A stretch of 38,220 nucleotides of DNA, from the NCBI GenBank assembly GCA_946182865.1, contig CAMHAV010000008.1, positions 1-38,220 of the forward strand, in the 5' to 3' direction. The stretch comes from an uncultured Clostridia bacterium. Its GTDB lineage: Bacteria; Bacillota; Clostridia; Oscillospirales; Acutalibacteraceae. The position numbers and the translations under genes are program-made. The notes beneath the pieces were generated by a model. It was not told the origin of the DNA. It did no database searches and worked only from the letters and a program-made list of their open reading frames with translations. Shown one piece after another: positions 24,526-34,333 of the stretch (position 1 is the stretch's first letter; every line of letters begins with the position of its first letter).

Positions 24526-26022
24526 TTATCCCCTCCGCATCTCCGCGAGAATGTCCTTCAATTCATCAATGTCGGACTGCTCGAAGTAATTGTTTTCGAT
24601 TCTTTCCAACCACGCGGTATGCTCCGCTTCCATCCGGCGGAACAGCTTCTGCTCGTAATCGTTGACCTTATTCACCGGAATCTCGTCGAGATAGCCGTTG
24701 ACCACCGCGAAAATAATCGCCACCTGACAGCCGATGCGCACAGGGGAATTCTGCTTCTGCTTGAGCACCTCCACAATGCGTTCGCCCAGCGCCAGACGGG
24801 ACTTGGTGTCCTCGTCAAGGTCGCTGCCGAACTGCGCGAAGGATTGCAGCTCACGGTACTGGGAATAAAGCAGCTTCAGTTCGCCCGAAACCTTCTTCAT
24901 GGCTTTGAGCTGTGCCGAACCGCCGACACGGCTGACCGAGATACCGGGGTTGATGGCGGGAATGATGCCCGCGTGGAACATCTCGGTTTCAAGGAAGATC
25001 TGACCGTCCGTGATGGAGATGACGTTGGTCGGGATGTAGGCCGAAACGTCGCCCGCCTGCGTCTCGATGACCGGCAGCGCGGTAATGGAGCCGCCGCCGT
25101 ATTCCGGCGCGACACACGCCGCGCGCTCGAGCAGCCGGGAATGCAGATAGAAAACGTCGCCCGGATAGGCTTCACGTCCCGGCGGTCTGCGGATCAGCAG
25201 CGAAATCGCACGGTAAGCGACCGCGTGCTGGGACAGATCGTCGTAGATAATCAGCACGTCCTTGCCCTGCTCGCGGAAATACTCCGCCATCGCGCAGCCG
25301 GCATAGGGTGCAATGTATTGCAGCGGGGCACTTTCCGAAGCCGTCGCCGCCACGACGATGGTATATTCCATCGCGCCCGCGTCCGCCAGCTTCTGCACGA
25401 GCTGCACCACGGTGGAATTCTTCTTGCCGATGGCGACATAGATGCACAGCACGCCGCTGTCTCTCTGGTTGATAATGGTATCGGTCGCGATCTCGCTCTT
25501 ACCCGTCTGACGGTCACCGATCAGCAGTTCGCGCTGACCGCGTCCGATCGGAATCATGCTGTCGATCGCCTTGATGCCCGTGTGCAGCGGCACCGAAACG
25601 CTCTTGCGCTCGATGATGCCCGGCGCTTCGGACTCGATGCAGCGGGTCTGGGTGCAATGCACCGCGCCCTTGCCGTCGATGGGATTGCCCAGCGCGTCCA
25701 CAACGCGTCCGAGCAGTTCCTCGCCCACCGGCACCGAAAGCACGCGGCCGGTACGCTTGACGGTGGTACCCTCGCGGATATCGTTGCTGTTGGCGAGAAT
25801 CGCCGCCGAAACGGTTTCCTCCTCGAGGTTCTGCGCGAGTCCCACGCTGCCGTCCTCAAATTCCAGCAGCTCGCCCGCCATGCAGCTGCGAAGTCCGTAG
25901 ACGCGGGCAATGCCGTCGCCTACCATGACAACGGTGCCGGTCTCGGACATCTCCACCTTCGCCTTGTAGTTTTTAATCTGTTCTTTCAGAATATTGCTGA
26001 TTTCTTCCGGCTTTCTGTTCAT
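24526..26022 (-). CDS. atpA: ATP synthase alpha subunit
   Basis: Non-catalytic nucleotide-binding subunit of F1, 498 aa. It shows [15 protein letters not shown] (P loop near 170), VYVAIGKK-type region ([15 protein letters not shown]), the [29 protein letters not shown] motif and [20 protein letters not shown]. The start overlaps the atpH stop (ATGA). Confidence 0.98.
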   Translation of the reverse strand: MNRKPEEISNILKEQIKNYKAKVEMSETGTVVMVGDGIARVYGLRSCMAGELLEFEDGSVGLAQNLEEETVSAAILANSNDIREGTTVKRTGRVLSVPVGEELLGRVVDALGNPIDGKGAVHCTQTRCIESEAPGIIERKSVSVPLHTGIKAIDSMIPIGRGQRELLIGDRQTGKSEIATDTIINQRDSGVLCIYVAIGKKNSTVVQLVQKLADAGAMEYTIVVAATASESAPLQYIAPYAGCAMAEYFREQGKDVLIIYDDLSQHAVAYRAISLLIRRPPGREAYPGDVFYLHSRLLERAACVAPEYGGGSITALPVIETQAGDVSAYIPTNVISITDGQIFLETEMFHAGIIPAINPGISVSRVGGSAQLKAMKKVSGELKLLYSQYRELQSFAQFGSDLDEDTKSRLALGERIVEVLKQKQNSPVRIGCQVAIIFAVVNGYLDEIPVNKVNDYEQKLFRRMEAEHTAWLERIENNYFEQSDIDELKDILAEMRRG

Positions 26023-26549
26023 TCGCTCATCACTTCCCTTATATTTTTGAGCCTGCCGCGCAAACTGCCGTCCATCAGCAGACCGTTCAGATCGACCGTC
26101 ATGCCGCCCAGCAGCGAGGAATCGACCCGGTAGCTGACATTCACGCGGCTGCCGCTGAGCGACTCCAGCCTGCGCTCCAGCTTTTGCTTCTGCTGCTGGG
26201 TCAGCGCCACGGCGCTGGTCACCCGCGCGGGAATGACACGCCGTTCTTCATTGTATAGCTTCTCGTATTCTTCGGCGCATGCCGGCAGAATATCCGCGCA
26301 CCCCTGCTCGCACAGCAGCGAGAGGAACGACACCGTATATTCGTGAAAGTCCGCGCCAAAGCTTTCTTCAACGGCAGCAAGCCGCTCGCTGGCCGGAATA
26401 CAGGGCGCATTGAGAAAATCCGCGTATTCGGGCGTGGCTTCCCACAAGTCCCTGAGTACCCGCATTTCCTCCAGAAACACATCTTCCAGATCGCATTCCT
26501 GCGCCAGAGCGAACAGCGCGACCGCGTATTCCTTACTTGTCGCCCTCAT
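26019..26549 (-). CDS. atpH: ATP synthase delta subunit
   Basis: Peripheral-stalk subunit linking F1 to the b subunits, 176 aa. It has an N-terminal helical bundle ([16 protein letters not shown]) and the typical C-terminal [24 protein letters not shown] 26549, 6 bases after AGGTG, is preferred over GTG 26558. It overlaps the end of atpF by 17 bases. Confidence 0.93.
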   Translation of the reverse strand: MRATSKEYAVALFALAQECDLEDVFLEEMRVLRDLWEATPEYADFLNAPCIPASERLAAVEESFGADFHEYTVSFLSLLCEQGCADILPACAEEYEKLYNEERRVIPARVTSAVALTQQQKQKLERRLESLSGSRVNVSYRVDSSLLGGMTVDLNGLLMDGSLRGRLKNIREVMSE

Positions 26550-27048
26550 CGTCTTCACCTATTTCCGAAATAAAAGAGTCGATCAATTCGCTGTGATCGT
26601 CGGCGTTCAGCTCCCGGCCGATCATCTTTTCGGCCAGCGCCACCGATACATCCGCGATCTGATCCTTGATTTCCTGCTCCGCTTTGCGGCGCTCCGAGGC
26701 CGCTTCCTCCTGCGCACGGGTTATCATGCGCGCCGCCCTTTCACGGGTCTGATCGAGAATCTCGCGGCTCTGCACATTGGCGCTCTTGACGGCGTTCTCC
26801 AGAATGCCGTCCGCCTCCGTGCGCGCCGTGGTCATCTTTTCCTCCCAGCTCTCCTTCATGGCAAGCGCTTCGCTTTTGGCGGTCTCCGCCTGCTCATATT
26901 GCAGGTCGATGGTCGCCTGCCGCTGGGCAAGCATTTTTTTCACCGGCTGATAAAGGAAGTGCTTGAACATCAGAAACAGCAGCAGCAGATTGCAGAGGGA
27001 AATCAGGACATTCCAGAAATTGATCGAAATGATCTCCAACGTCTGCAT
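26533..27048 (-). CDS. atpF: ATP synthase b subunit
   Basis: Peripheral stalk, 171 aa. One N-terminal transmembrane helix (about 10-28), then a long charged helix rich in Ala/Glu/Arg that forms the stator dimer. The family signature near YQPVKKMLAQRQATID follows the membrane helix. AGAGGTG precedes ATG by 7 bases. Confidence 0.95.
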   Translation of the reverse strand: MQTLEIISINFWNVLISLCNLLLLFLMFKHFLYQPVKKMLAQRQATIDLQYEQAETAKSEALAMKESWEEKMTTARTEADGILENAVKSANVQSREILDQTRERAARMITRAQEEAASERRKAEQEIKDQIADVSVALAEKMIGRELNADDHSELIDSFISEIGEDDEGDK

Positions 27049-27070
27049 TCTTCGTCACCTCTTGCTCTGC

Positions 27071-27361
<291 letters not shown>

Positions 27362-27370
27362 TTACCTCCG

Positions 27371-28285
27371 TTAATTGTTGTTGGTTTGTAATCTTTTGGC
27401 TTTCTTTTTCTCTTGTTTTTTGAAATAATCCTCCGCCGGGAAAGCGCCCCCTACATACAGCATGGTCAGCATGGCGAAAATAAACGCCTGCAAACATCCG
27501 CTGAACAGGTCAAAGTAAACCGAGAGCACGGCGGGTATGCCGATGCGCAGCCACGGCACCTCTCCGAGAATGCCGGGCAGCCGTCCGAGAATGATCTGGG
27601 ACAACCCTTGCAGCGCCGCCGCCACCAGCACCGAAATGACCGAACCGGAAAGGACGTTGCCGTAATGACGAAACGCCATGGAGACCGGCGTGGCGATTTC
27701 ACTGATGACATTGAGCGGTGTGAGGAACGCCACCGGTTCGGCAAAGCTCTTGAGATAGTGAACCGGGCCGCACTTCATCTTGTAGTAAGTAATCAGTATA
27801 AAGACCAGAATCGCCCAGCCGCCTGTGACATTGATATCCGAGGTAGGCGGGAACAATCCCGTGAGCGACAGCAGGCTCGAAAACGCCGACAGCGCGAGCA
27901 TGGCGCCGATGAACGGGGCAAATCCGGCGAAATATTCGCCCATATTGCTTGTGACCAGTCCTTCGGTCTGCTCCACAATCCACTCCGCGACGTGCTGGCG
28001 CTTGGTCTGCGCCTTCTCGGAAAGTCCCCGTGTCAGATAGAGACACAGAAAGAGCAGCGAAAGCATGACCAGCCACGAATTGACCTGCGTCTCCGTGATC
28101 GGCAGTCCGCCCAGCGGCAGCGGCAGCGTAAAGAAGATATACGCGCCCGTGATCTCAATGCCCTCCGATGCGGGAACCAGCAGCACTTTCAGCGCGATGC
28201 CCGCCGCAATCGGCAGCAGCATTCCGAGCAGCAGCAGCGCGTCAACCGCCTTGGATGGCCTGCCCGTTGGCCGTGTATGTTTCAT
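27371..28285 (-). CDS. atpB: ATP synthase a subunit
   Basis: Stator channel subunit of Fo, 304 aa. Conserved SMAFRHYGNVLSG contains the essential Arg that faces the c-ring carboxylate. Other family features are the central FPPTSDINVTGGWAILVF segment and the C-terminal LFSGCLQAFIFAMLTMLYVGGA helix. Start codon overlaps the atpI stop by 4 bases (ATGA). Confidence 0.95.
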   Translation of the reverse strand: MKHTRPTGRPSKAVDALLLLGMLLPIAAGIALKVLLVPASEGIEITGAYIFFTLPLPLGGLPITETQVNSWLVMLSLLFLCLYLTRGLSEKAQTKRQHVAEWIVEQTEGLVTSNMGEYFAGFAPFIGAMLALSAFSSLLSLTGLFPPTSDINVTGGWAILVFILITYYKMKCGPVHYLKSFAEPVAFLTPLNVISEIATPVSMAFRHYGNVLSGSVISVLVAAALQGLSQIILGRLPGILGEVPWLRIGIPAVLSVYFDLFSGCLQAFIFAMLTMLYVGGAFPAEDYFKKQEKKKAKRLQTNNN

Positions 28286-28698
28286 TTTCCTTCACCCTCC
28301 TTTCCGTCGCCGTTTTTGTTCCGTTTGTCCATCAGCGGACGAACCGCGATGGCGACGCGCGGAAAAAACAGCGGAATGATCACCGCGAGCGTGTGAAAGC
28401 ATGGCGCCGCGGCGCCAACCGCTACCACGACAAACAGCAGCAGCAGCCTCAGCCGCTGCGACAGCCGCATGGTATCCGCCGCCTCCTTTTCCCCTTTGCC
28501 CAGAGCTTTCTGTACCGTCAGACCCATCAGGAAAAAGTTGCCGACAGCCGCCGCCGCGCTCAGCAGATTTCCGCACAGCACGGTGTAATCCCAACGACCT
28601 GCCACCAGGAACACCGCCTGCATCAGCACGCTCAGCACACCGACAAATGCCGCTATATACACGCTTTCGCGTTTGACCGTCTCATCAATCTTGGACAT
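28282..28698 (-). CDS. atpI: ATP synthase subunit I-like membrane protein
   Basis: First gene of the operon, 138 aa, four hydrophobic segments separated by a basic loop (KGEKEAADTMRLSQRLR). Size, position before atpB and topology fit AtpI/subunit I proteins, which aid c-ring assembly or Mg2+/ion supply; sequence identity is low, so the name rests largely on context. TAGGAG 8 bases before ATG 28698 fixes the start. Confidence 0.75.
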   Translation of the reverse strand: MSKIDETVKRESVYIAAFVGVLSVLMQAVFLVAGRWDYTVLCGNLLSAAAAVGNFFLMGLTVQKALGKGEKEAADTMRLSQRLRLLLLFVVVAVGAAAPCFHTLAVIIPLFFPRVAIAVRPLMDKRNKNGDGKEGEGK

Positions 28699-28755
28699 GA
28701 TGCACACTCCTATCCTCCGCACCTACGGCATTGCCGCTGTGCGCCTGTGATATTC

Positions 28756-28784
28756 ATTATAAGAGAAGCGCAGCGAAATGACAA
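28756..28784 (-). promoter_or_regulatory. Promoter of the ATP synthase operon
   Basis: On the minus strand, TTGTCA, exactly 17 bases, then TATAAT, 58 bases before the first start codon. The stretch 28790-29000 holds no supported gene. Confidence 0.8.
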
Positions 28785-29009
28785 TAGACACTCGCCCCAC
28801 GCCTGCCTGTTTTTCAGACATTGGCTCTCAAATGTCTGAACAAATACAGACCTCCCATGATATGATAATGAATAATTATACCTTTTTTGGACACGTATTT
28901 CAATAGTAGGATTGTTAATTTTTTCGGATTTCTTCGCGCAGATTTCCCCAAAATGCCCAACTAACGGTTTTTTTGAGAGCCGCATGAAACTTGTGTGACA
29001 ACACGCGCT

Positions 29010-29047
29010 AAAAAAGCCGCCGCACGAAGAAAAAACTCCGCTGCGGC
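29010..29047 (-). terminator. Terminator of the TetR gene
   Basis: A GCCGCA/TGCGGC stem followed on the minus strand by GGCTTTTTT, just past the TetR stop. Confidence 0.65.
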
Positions 29048-29054
29048 AGCTCCG

Positions 29055-29636
29055 TCACGCGCATCCCATTTGGGATTTTAAGATGGCCGCGATATCGTCA
29101 GCGGAGTCGGCCTTGATCTTGAAAATGCGGCGGAATTCCTGCGCCTTTTCCTCCTGCATGCCGTCATTCAGCCAGTCGATGGTCACGCCGAAGAACAGGC
29201 ATTTGTAATAATTGACAATGATTTTGCGGTTGCGCTCGATCATCTCCCCGTCGATGCCGCCTTCCGACAGCAGCGCGTCGATATACTGGGTGATGAAATA
29301 TTCGCAGATCTGCATGAGATACCGCTCGAATACATCGCGGCTCACGGAACGGTAGATGTGCATAATGGCCCGCCTGCGGTGGGAGGCAAATTCCTCGATC
29401 GCGTCGTAGCACTCCACCACCGAATGCACCGACGAGTATTTTTCGATAACGGCGTCGGCCTCCTCTTTGACAATCTCTTCGAGCAGCGCCGGCAGATCGT
29501 GAAAGTGGTAATAGAAAGAATTGCGGTTGATGCCGCACTCCTCCACCACGTTTTTGACCGTGATTTCGCTGAACGGATGTTCCTCCAGCAGTTTCAAAAA
29601 CGCCGCTTTGATCGCGTCGCGGGTAAAATTCGCCAT
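29055..29636 (-). CDS. TetR/AcrR-family regulator
   Basis: Regulator of 193 aa. The N-terminal helix-turn-helix (7-50) reads RDAIKAAFLKLLEEHPFSEITVKNVVEECGINRNSFYYHFHD-like, quoted here only as its ends: ITVKNVVEECGINRNSFYYH. The C-terminal ligand domain is of the TetR_C_7/8 type, with MHIYRSVSRDVFERYLM and YYKCLFFGVTIDWLNDGM. GGGAG precedes ATG. It lies on the same strand, beyond the MMPL and exported-repeat genes, and is the likely repressor of that transporter set. Confidence 0.9.
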   Translation of the reverse strand: MANFTRDAIKAAFLKLLEEHPFSEITVKNVVEECGINRNSFYYHFHDLPALLEEIVKEEADAVIEKYSSVHSVVECYDAIEEFASHRRRAIMHIYRSVSRDVFERYLMQICEYFITQYIDALLSEGGIDGEMIERNRKIIVNYYKCLFFGVTIDWLNDGMQEEKAQEFRRIFKIKADSADDIAAILKSQMGCA

Positions 29637-29690
29637 ATATAAACTCCCTGTTCCTTTCCTCTGTCATGCCGTCATTATCTCAATATCAAC

Positions 29691-29719
29691 ATTATACAAA
29701 CCACCAAGAAAATATTCAA
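29691..29719 (-). promoter_or_regulatory. Promoter of the TetR gene
   Basis: On the minus strand, TTGAAT, 17 bases, then a perfect TATAAT, 55 bases before the start codon. Confidence 0.75.
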
Positions 29720-29814
29720 CACGGAGATTGTTAATTTTTTGCCAAGCAAAAGCAGCCAAGAGACAAAGTTCCTCCCTTGGCTGCCGATGTGCTGACACTC
29801 TTCTATTACCTATG

Positions 29815-29959
29815 CACTATCCACAACTTAAGCACTCCCCCAGTCAGCTACGCTGACAGCCCCCTCAAAGAGGGAGCCATTTTTCGCCTCCCTCTCTGAG
29901 GGAGGTGGCACGCCGCAGGCGTGACGGAGGGAGTTTATTTCCCTAAGTTGTGGACAGTG
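29815..29959. mobile_element. 145-bp palindromic MITE with a 10-bp target duplication
   Basis: The ends are 18-bp inverted repeats with two mismatches (CACTaTCCACAACTTAaG and CCTAAGTTGTGGACAGTG). ATTACCTATG occurs exactly once on each side (29805-29814 and 29960-29969), which is a target site duplication. The interior has three hairpins: CAGTCAGCTACGCTGACAG, CCTCAAAGAGGGAG and CTCCCTCTCTGAGGGAG, then GGCACGCCGCAGGCGTGACGG. The interior resembles sequences repeated in many Clostridia genomes. Confidence 0.85.
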
Positions 29960-29980
29960 ATTACCTATGTGCTGACTTTA

Positions 29981-30005
29981 CAATTTCACATTTCACACTT
30001 CACAC
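29981..30005. repeat. TTTCACA heptamer array
   Basis: CAATTTCACATTTCACACTT followed by CACAC is a degenerate reverse-orientation copy of the TGTGAAA array at 4209-4235; flanking TTTACAATTTC is shared too. Confidence 0.6.
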
Positions 30006-30013
30006 TCCACATT

Positions 30014-32014
30014 TTACTCAACCGCGCCGGTGCGATAGATGAATTTGACGCTTTCCTCGGTCTGACCGTCAGCCGAGAAGTGTGCGCTGTAGGCGCGGGA
30101 AACGTCCTTGAGCGCCTGCCATCTCACGCCCAGACCCGCCACATCACCGTTCGCCATGGTGGCGAGCTTCTCCAGACTGCTGCCCTCGAACCGCTTCATA
30201 CCGTCGGAAAGCTGCATCGCGCCGCTGTTGAGGCGGTTAATGCCGTCGGTGAGCGCGCCGGAACTGCCGTCCACCTGGTTCAGCCCGTCGCTCAAGCTCT
30301 TCGCGCCCTCCTGTAATTGCGCTGTGCCGTCATAAAGCGCCTGCACGCCGTTGGTGTACTGGCAGATGCCCTGATAAAACGCATTGTAGGCGTTGAGCTG
30401 TTCGAGCGCGGTGTTGATGCTCTTTTGTCCTTCCTTTGCCTTGGGAAGATTGGCGGCAAGCGCCTGATTGATCTGGCTTCTGATCGCGTCACTGTTCATG
30501 TTCTGTTCGATGAGCTGCGCCTTGGCGTCGCTGACATGGCTTTGAATCGTCCCCTGTATTTCATCCGACTGCATTTGCTGCTGCGTATACTGCTCTACCG
30601 TGCTGTCAATGACCGCCCTGGTCGCTTCGTCGGCGTTCTGATAATCCTCGCCGGTCAGACCTTTACTTTCCAGCACACTGCCGAGAACACCCTGCCGCAC
30701 CTGTTCCCGCACGGTGCCCGTCACCTGCTCTGTAATCGCCGCGGTATTGGCTTCCACCTGTGCGGCGACAGCCTCGCGCGCCGCCGCTTCCGCCTGACCG
30801 CGCAGACTTTCCTCGCTCAGTCCCGAAACGATACTGCCCAGCACGGCGGCATAGTTGTCACGGCTGAGGGCAGGACAATCCATCCCTGCCGCCTGAATCT
30901 GCTGCTGCGTGGTGGCAAGCAGGGTGTCAAACACCTTCGCCGCGCCGCCCTGCAAATCGGCGTTGTTGCTGCAAAGGAACGCAAGCGTCTGGCGCACGGT
31001 ATCTACGCCGCCGCTGACCTGCTGCCCGCCCTCGGTCAACTGATGAATGCCCTCGATCAGCAAGCCCGACTTTTGCAGAAGCTGGCTGGTGCCGTCATAC
31101 AGCGCGGAGGAACCGTCCGTGAGCTGATGGATGCCGCTGCTGAGCGCGCCGAGCGACAGATCAGCGCCGCCCTTTTCCGCTGCCTTCTCCTCCGCTTTTT
31201 CCGACGCCTCGTTAAAGAGGTCGTTCGTCACCATCGTCAGCGTGGTGGTGAGCGCGAAATTCTCCACGTCGGCGGTGATTTCAATGCTTTCGGGGATGTC
31301 AATAGACGCCTGGTTCAGATGGAGGCTTTCCTGCATACCCGGCAGGGCAAAGCCGATGACAATGCTGCGGGTGCCGTCGTTGATGATCTTGCCGTTGGAG
31401 ATTTCCACATGGGAGAAGACATTGTTGTCGAGAATCGCGCCTGTCACCACCGTGAAAGGCACATAGATATCCTCGTCCCTGCCGTCGATGGAGACGGTCT
31501 GCTTCTGGTTGTTGGTGTAGTCAAAGCGAATGGTCGCCCTGCCGCTCTTTCCGGCGATTTCTTCGGCGGTCATCTCCTTGCCGTCGAGAAGGTAGGTCAG
31601 CTTTACACTGACGGGAAGCTGCTCCGACCGGGTGATGTCACCGCCGTCGGTGTTCCACTGGTAGGCGTTGTCGGTGTCCATGCCGTAGCCGTCGGTTTCT
31701 CCCACTTGGGCTACGCTCTGACCCTTGCCGCCGTTTTTCATCCAGTCGCTCACGATGATTTTTTCCGCGCTGCCGTCCGCGCCTGCGATGACATACACCG
31801 TGTCGTCCGTCACGGCGGAGGTTTCGCCGTCGTCACAGACGGTCTGGGCGGCGGTCACGGTGGGTTGATGCCGCGACAGCACCGCATAGGTGCCAAAACC
31901 CGCGCCCGACAGCACCAGCGCCGCCGCCAAAGCGAGAATCATGGTTCTTTTGGAAAGCTGTCCGAGTTTTTCTTCTGTCTTATCCAGTAGTTGTTTGATG
32001 TTTGTCGTTTTCAT
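30014..32014 (-). CDS. Exported YhgE/Pip-like repeat protein
   Basis: Protein of 666 aa. One N-terminal transmembrane helix (25-47) anchors a large external part. A beta domain (about 60-270) is followed by a helical region with repeated GxxxLxxG modules: SLGALSSGIHQLTDGSSALYDG, QLTEGGQQVSGGV, VQALYDGTAQLQEGAKSLSDG and RLNSGAMQLSDGMKRFEG, each quoted in part. Such repeats are typical of YhgE/Pip and MMPL-associated proteins of Firmicutes. A long Gln/Ala-rich coiled coil lies between them. It lacks the C-terminal membrane domain of true YhgE. AAAGGGG precedes ATG. It sits 19 bases behind the MMPL gene, so it probably is that transporter's extracellular partner. Confidence 0.8.
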   Translation of the reverse strand: MKTTNIKQLLDKTEEKLGQLSKRTMILALAAALVLSGAGFGTYAVLSRHQPTVTAAQTVCDDGETSAVTDDTVYVIAGADGSAEKIIVSDWMKNGGKGQSVAQVGETDGYGMDTDNAYQWNTDGGDITRSEQLPVSVKLTYLLDGKEMTAEEIAGKSGRATIRFDYTNNQKQTVSIDGRDEDIYVPFTVVTGAILDNNVFSHVEISNGKIINDGTRSIVIGFALPGMQESLHLNQASIDIPESIEITADVENFALTTTLTMVTNDLFNEASEKAEEKAAEKGGADLSLGALSSGIHQLTDGSSALYDGTSQLLQKSGLLIEGIHQLTEGGQQVSGGVDTVRQTLAFLCSNNADLQGGAAKVFDTLLATTQQQIQAAGMDCPALSRDNYAAVLGSIVSGLSEESLRGQAEAAAREAVAAQVEANTAAITEQVTGTVREQVRQGVLGSVLESKGLTGEDYQNADEATRAVIDSTVEQYTQQQMQSDEIQGTIQSHVSDAKAQLIEQNMNSDAIRSQINQALAANLPKAKEGQKSINTALEQLNAYNAFYQGICQYTNGVQALYDGTAQLQEGAKSLSDGLNQVDGSSGALTDGINRLNSGAMQLSDGMKRFEGSSLEKLATMANGDVAGLGVRWQALKDVSRAYSAHFSADGQTEESVKFIYRTGAVE

Positions 32015-32033
32015 GTCAGATTACCCCTTTGCT

Positions 32034-34112
32034 TCAATCAGAAATCTTTGTCATGCCAGCCGTGGTCTTGCAGATCAGTTTGTCAAAGACCATAAAGAGA
32101 GCGGGCAGCACCAGAAGCACCGCACACATGCTGATCAAGGCGCCTCTGGCCATGAGCATGCACAGCGAGCCGATGATATCCACATCCGAATACAGCGCCA
32201 CGCCGAAGGTCGCTGCGAAAAAGCCGAGCGCGCTCACCATAATGGAACCGATGCTCGTGACGAGCGCCGTGCGGACGGCTGTCTTTTTATCCGCGCCGCC
32301 CATGCGTTCCAGCTTGTAGCGAGAGGTCATGAGAATGGCGTAGTCCACTGTCGCGCCGAGCTGGATGGTGCTGATGCAGATGGGAGCGATAAACGGAAGC
32401 TGGGTGTCGGTGTAGAACGGTATGCCTAGGTTCACGAAGATAGCAAATTCAATGACCGCCACCAACAGGAAGGGCAGCGACGCACTCTTAAGCACCACGG
32501 CGATAATCAGGAAGATAGCGACGATGGAAACCGCGTCCACCACCTTGAAATCGTGGTCGGTGATGGTGATTAAGTCCTTGGTGCAGGGAGCTTCCCCGAT
32601 CAGCATGGCGCTGCTGTCGTATTTCTTGATGATCCGGTTGATGTCGTCGATCTGCCGATTGACTTCATCCGTCGCCACCTTGTATTCCGAGCTGACCAGC
32701 AGGAGCTGCCAGCGGTCGCTTTTGAGAATCCGCCGTACCGAATCGGGAAGCAGTTCCTCCGGCACATGGCTGCCGATGAGCGAATCCAGTCCCAGCGCAG
32801 CTTTCACGCCTTTCACCTGCTTGATCTCGTCGGTCATGCGCCGCGCGTCCTCCGGCGAAAGCTGCGCGTCCGCCAGAATCATATGCGTGGAGGACATATC
32901 AAATTCGTCCTGCAATTTATTGGTTGCGATGACATATTCCATATCCTCCGGCAGCGTCGCGCCGAGGTCATAATACACCTTGGCGTTGCTCTGTCCGTAA
33001 AACGCCGGAACCGCAAGGACCACAAACAGCGCGAGCGACACGGGGACGATTTTCAGAATGCCGCCGCCGATTTTGTCCATATCAGGCATGAGCGGCTTGT
33101 GTCGGGTCTTTTCGATCAGACCGTCGAGCAGCAGAATCATGGAGGGCAGCGTGGTCACACAGCCGATCACGCCGAACACCACGCCTTTAGCCATGACAAT
33201 GCCGAGATCGAGTCCCAGTGTAAAGGTCATGAAGCAGAGCGCCAGAAAGCCCGCAACGGTCGTGACGGAACTGCCAACCACCGAGGTAAGCGTGGCGGAA
33301 ATGGCGTGCGCCATCGCGTCGTCGTTGCTGTCGGGGAAATGGCGCTTCTGTTCGCTGTAGCTGTGCCACAGAAAGATGGAATAATCCATTGTCACGGCGA
33401 GCTGCAACACCGCCGCCAGCGCTTTGGTGATGTAGGAAACCTCGCCCATCAGCACATTGCTGCCGAGGTTGAGCAATATCGCCATGCCGATGCTCGCCAA
33501 AAAGACAAGCGGAATAATGAACGAATCCATAAAGAGCATCATGACGATCACCGAACAGAGCACCGCGATACCGACATAAATCGGTTCCTCCTGCTCGCAC
33601 AGGTTTTTCAGGTCGGTGACCATGGCGGACATCCCTGTGACAAAGCACTGTTTGTCGGCAATCGAGCGGATGGAGCCGATAGCCTCCATCGTTTCGTCGG
33701 CACTGGTAGAGGTGTCAAAGAACACCGCCATCAGTGTGGCGTCGCCGTTGTTGAACGCGTCATAAACCTTTTCGGGGAGAAATTCCATCGGAACCGAGTC
33801 CCCCAGAATGCTGTCGTACCACACCACATCCACCACATGATCGACCTGTTCGATCTGCTTTTTCAGGTGGGACACATCATCCGGCTGCATTCCCTCCACC
33901 ACCAGAATGGAGAACGCGCCTTTGTCGAAATCCTCCAGCAGAATCTCCTGTCCGCGCATGGTGTCGATATCGTCCGGCAGATAGTCGAGCATATCGTAAT
34001 TGATTCTGGTCATGGCCATGCCGATGACCGACGGCACGAGAAGCATCACGGCCAGAAGCAGGATGAGCTTCTTGTGCCGAACCACAAAATTACCGAATCT
34101 GTCCAATTCCAT
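32034..34112 (-). CDS. MMPL/RND-family transporter
   Basis: Exporter of 692 aa with the duplicated RND layout: helix 1 (about 15-33), an external loop, helices 2-6 (178-340), helix 7, a second external loop, and helices 8-12 (535-680). Conserved Asp-Tyr pairs in helices 4 and 10 (TMDY 241-244 and TVDY 588-591) are the proton relay of MmpL3-type pumps. Family members export lipids, polyketides or peptides using the proton gradient. GAGG lies only 2 bases before ATG 34112 but 8 bases before TTG 34106, so the true start may be the TTG. A TetR gene downstream likely regulates it. Confidence 0.92.
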   Translation of the reverse strand: MELDRFGNFVVRHKKLILLLAVMLLVPSVIGMAMTRINYDMLDYLPDDIDTMRGQEILLEDFDKGAFSILVVEGMQPDDVSHLKKQIEQVDHVVDVVWYDSILGDSVPMEFLPEKVYDAFNNGDATLMAVFFDTSTSADETMEAIGSIRSIADKQCFVTGMSAMVTDLKNLCEQEEPIYVGIAVLCSVIVMMLFMDSFIIPLVFLASIGMAILLNLGSNVLMGEVSYITKALAAVLQLAVTMDYSIFLWHSYSEQKRHFPDSNDDAMAHAISATLTSVVGSSVTTVAGFLALCFMTFTLGLDLGIVMAKGVVFGVIGCVTTLPSMILLLDGLIEKTRHKPLMPDMDKIGGGILKIVPVSLALFVVLAVPAFYGQSNAKVYYDLGATLPEDMEYVIATNKLQDEFDMSSTHMILADAQLSPEDARRMTDEIKQVKGVKAALGLDSLIGSHVPEELLPDSVRRILKSDRWQLLLVSSEYKVATDEVNRQIDDINRIIKKYDSSAMLIGEAPCTKDLITITDHDFKVVDAVSIVAIFLIIAVVLKSASLPFLLVAVIEFAIFVNLGIPFYTDTQLPFIAPICISTIQLGATVDYAILMTSRYKLERMGGADKKTAVRTALVTSIGSIMVSALGFFAATFGVALYSDVDIIGSLCMLMARGALISMCAVLLVLPALFMVFDKLICKTTAGMTKISD

Positions 34113-34161
34113 TACCTCTCATTTCATTTCTTTATCGGGGCGGTTCCCGACTTGTGATAAC

Positions 34162-34190
34162 AGTTTATGCCGCGGCGCTCGGTTTATCAA
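34162..34190 (-). promoter_or_regulatory. Promoter of the MMPL operon
   Basis: On the minus strand, TTGATA, 17 bases, then TAAACT, 50 bases before the MMPL start. Confidence 0.6.
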
Positions 34191-34194
34191 TAGA

Positions 34195-34240
34195 CAAAGC
34201 CGTCCGCTGTGTCGGATTTTCAGACACACGGACGGCTTTG
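34195..34240. promoter_or_regulatory. Long inverted repeat between divergent genes, possible operator
   Basis: CAAAGCCGTCCGcTGTGTC pairs with GACACACGGACGGCTTTG (18 bp, one bulged C, 9-base loop). It lies 5 bases upstream of the MMPL -35 box. Both neighbours start here and neither ends here, so it is not a normal terminator. A TATACT (34297-34302) may be the -10 of the rightward gene. Confidence 0.5.
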
Positions 34241-34333
34241 CCTAAAAATGATACATCCGCCGCGGATTGCCTGTTTTCTTCCGCTCGGCGTGGGATTATA
34301 CTGTTACCATCATAACAAAAGGAGTGAACAGGG

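Noticed and set aside
24394-26133. 579-aa plus-strand ORF
   Set aside because: It is antisense to atpA, atpG and atpH, has no ribosome site and no recognisable protein features; the opposite strand is a clear ATP synthase operon.
28710-28985. 91-aa minus-strand ORF upstream of the ATP synthase operon
   Set aside because: No ribosome site, composition unlike a protein, and it covers the strong operon promoter.
28981-29640. Regulation of ATP synthase by the neighbouring TetR gene
   Set aside because: The TetR gene has its own promoter and terminator, and TetR genes of this type usually pair with MMPL exporters; nothing ties it to the atp promoter.
30317-31990. 557-aa plus-strand ORF
   Set aside because: Shadow of the exported YhgE-like gene; no start signal.
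32766-34157. 463-aa plus-strand ORF
   Set aside because: Shadow of the MMPL gene; His/Arg-rich low-quality sequence.
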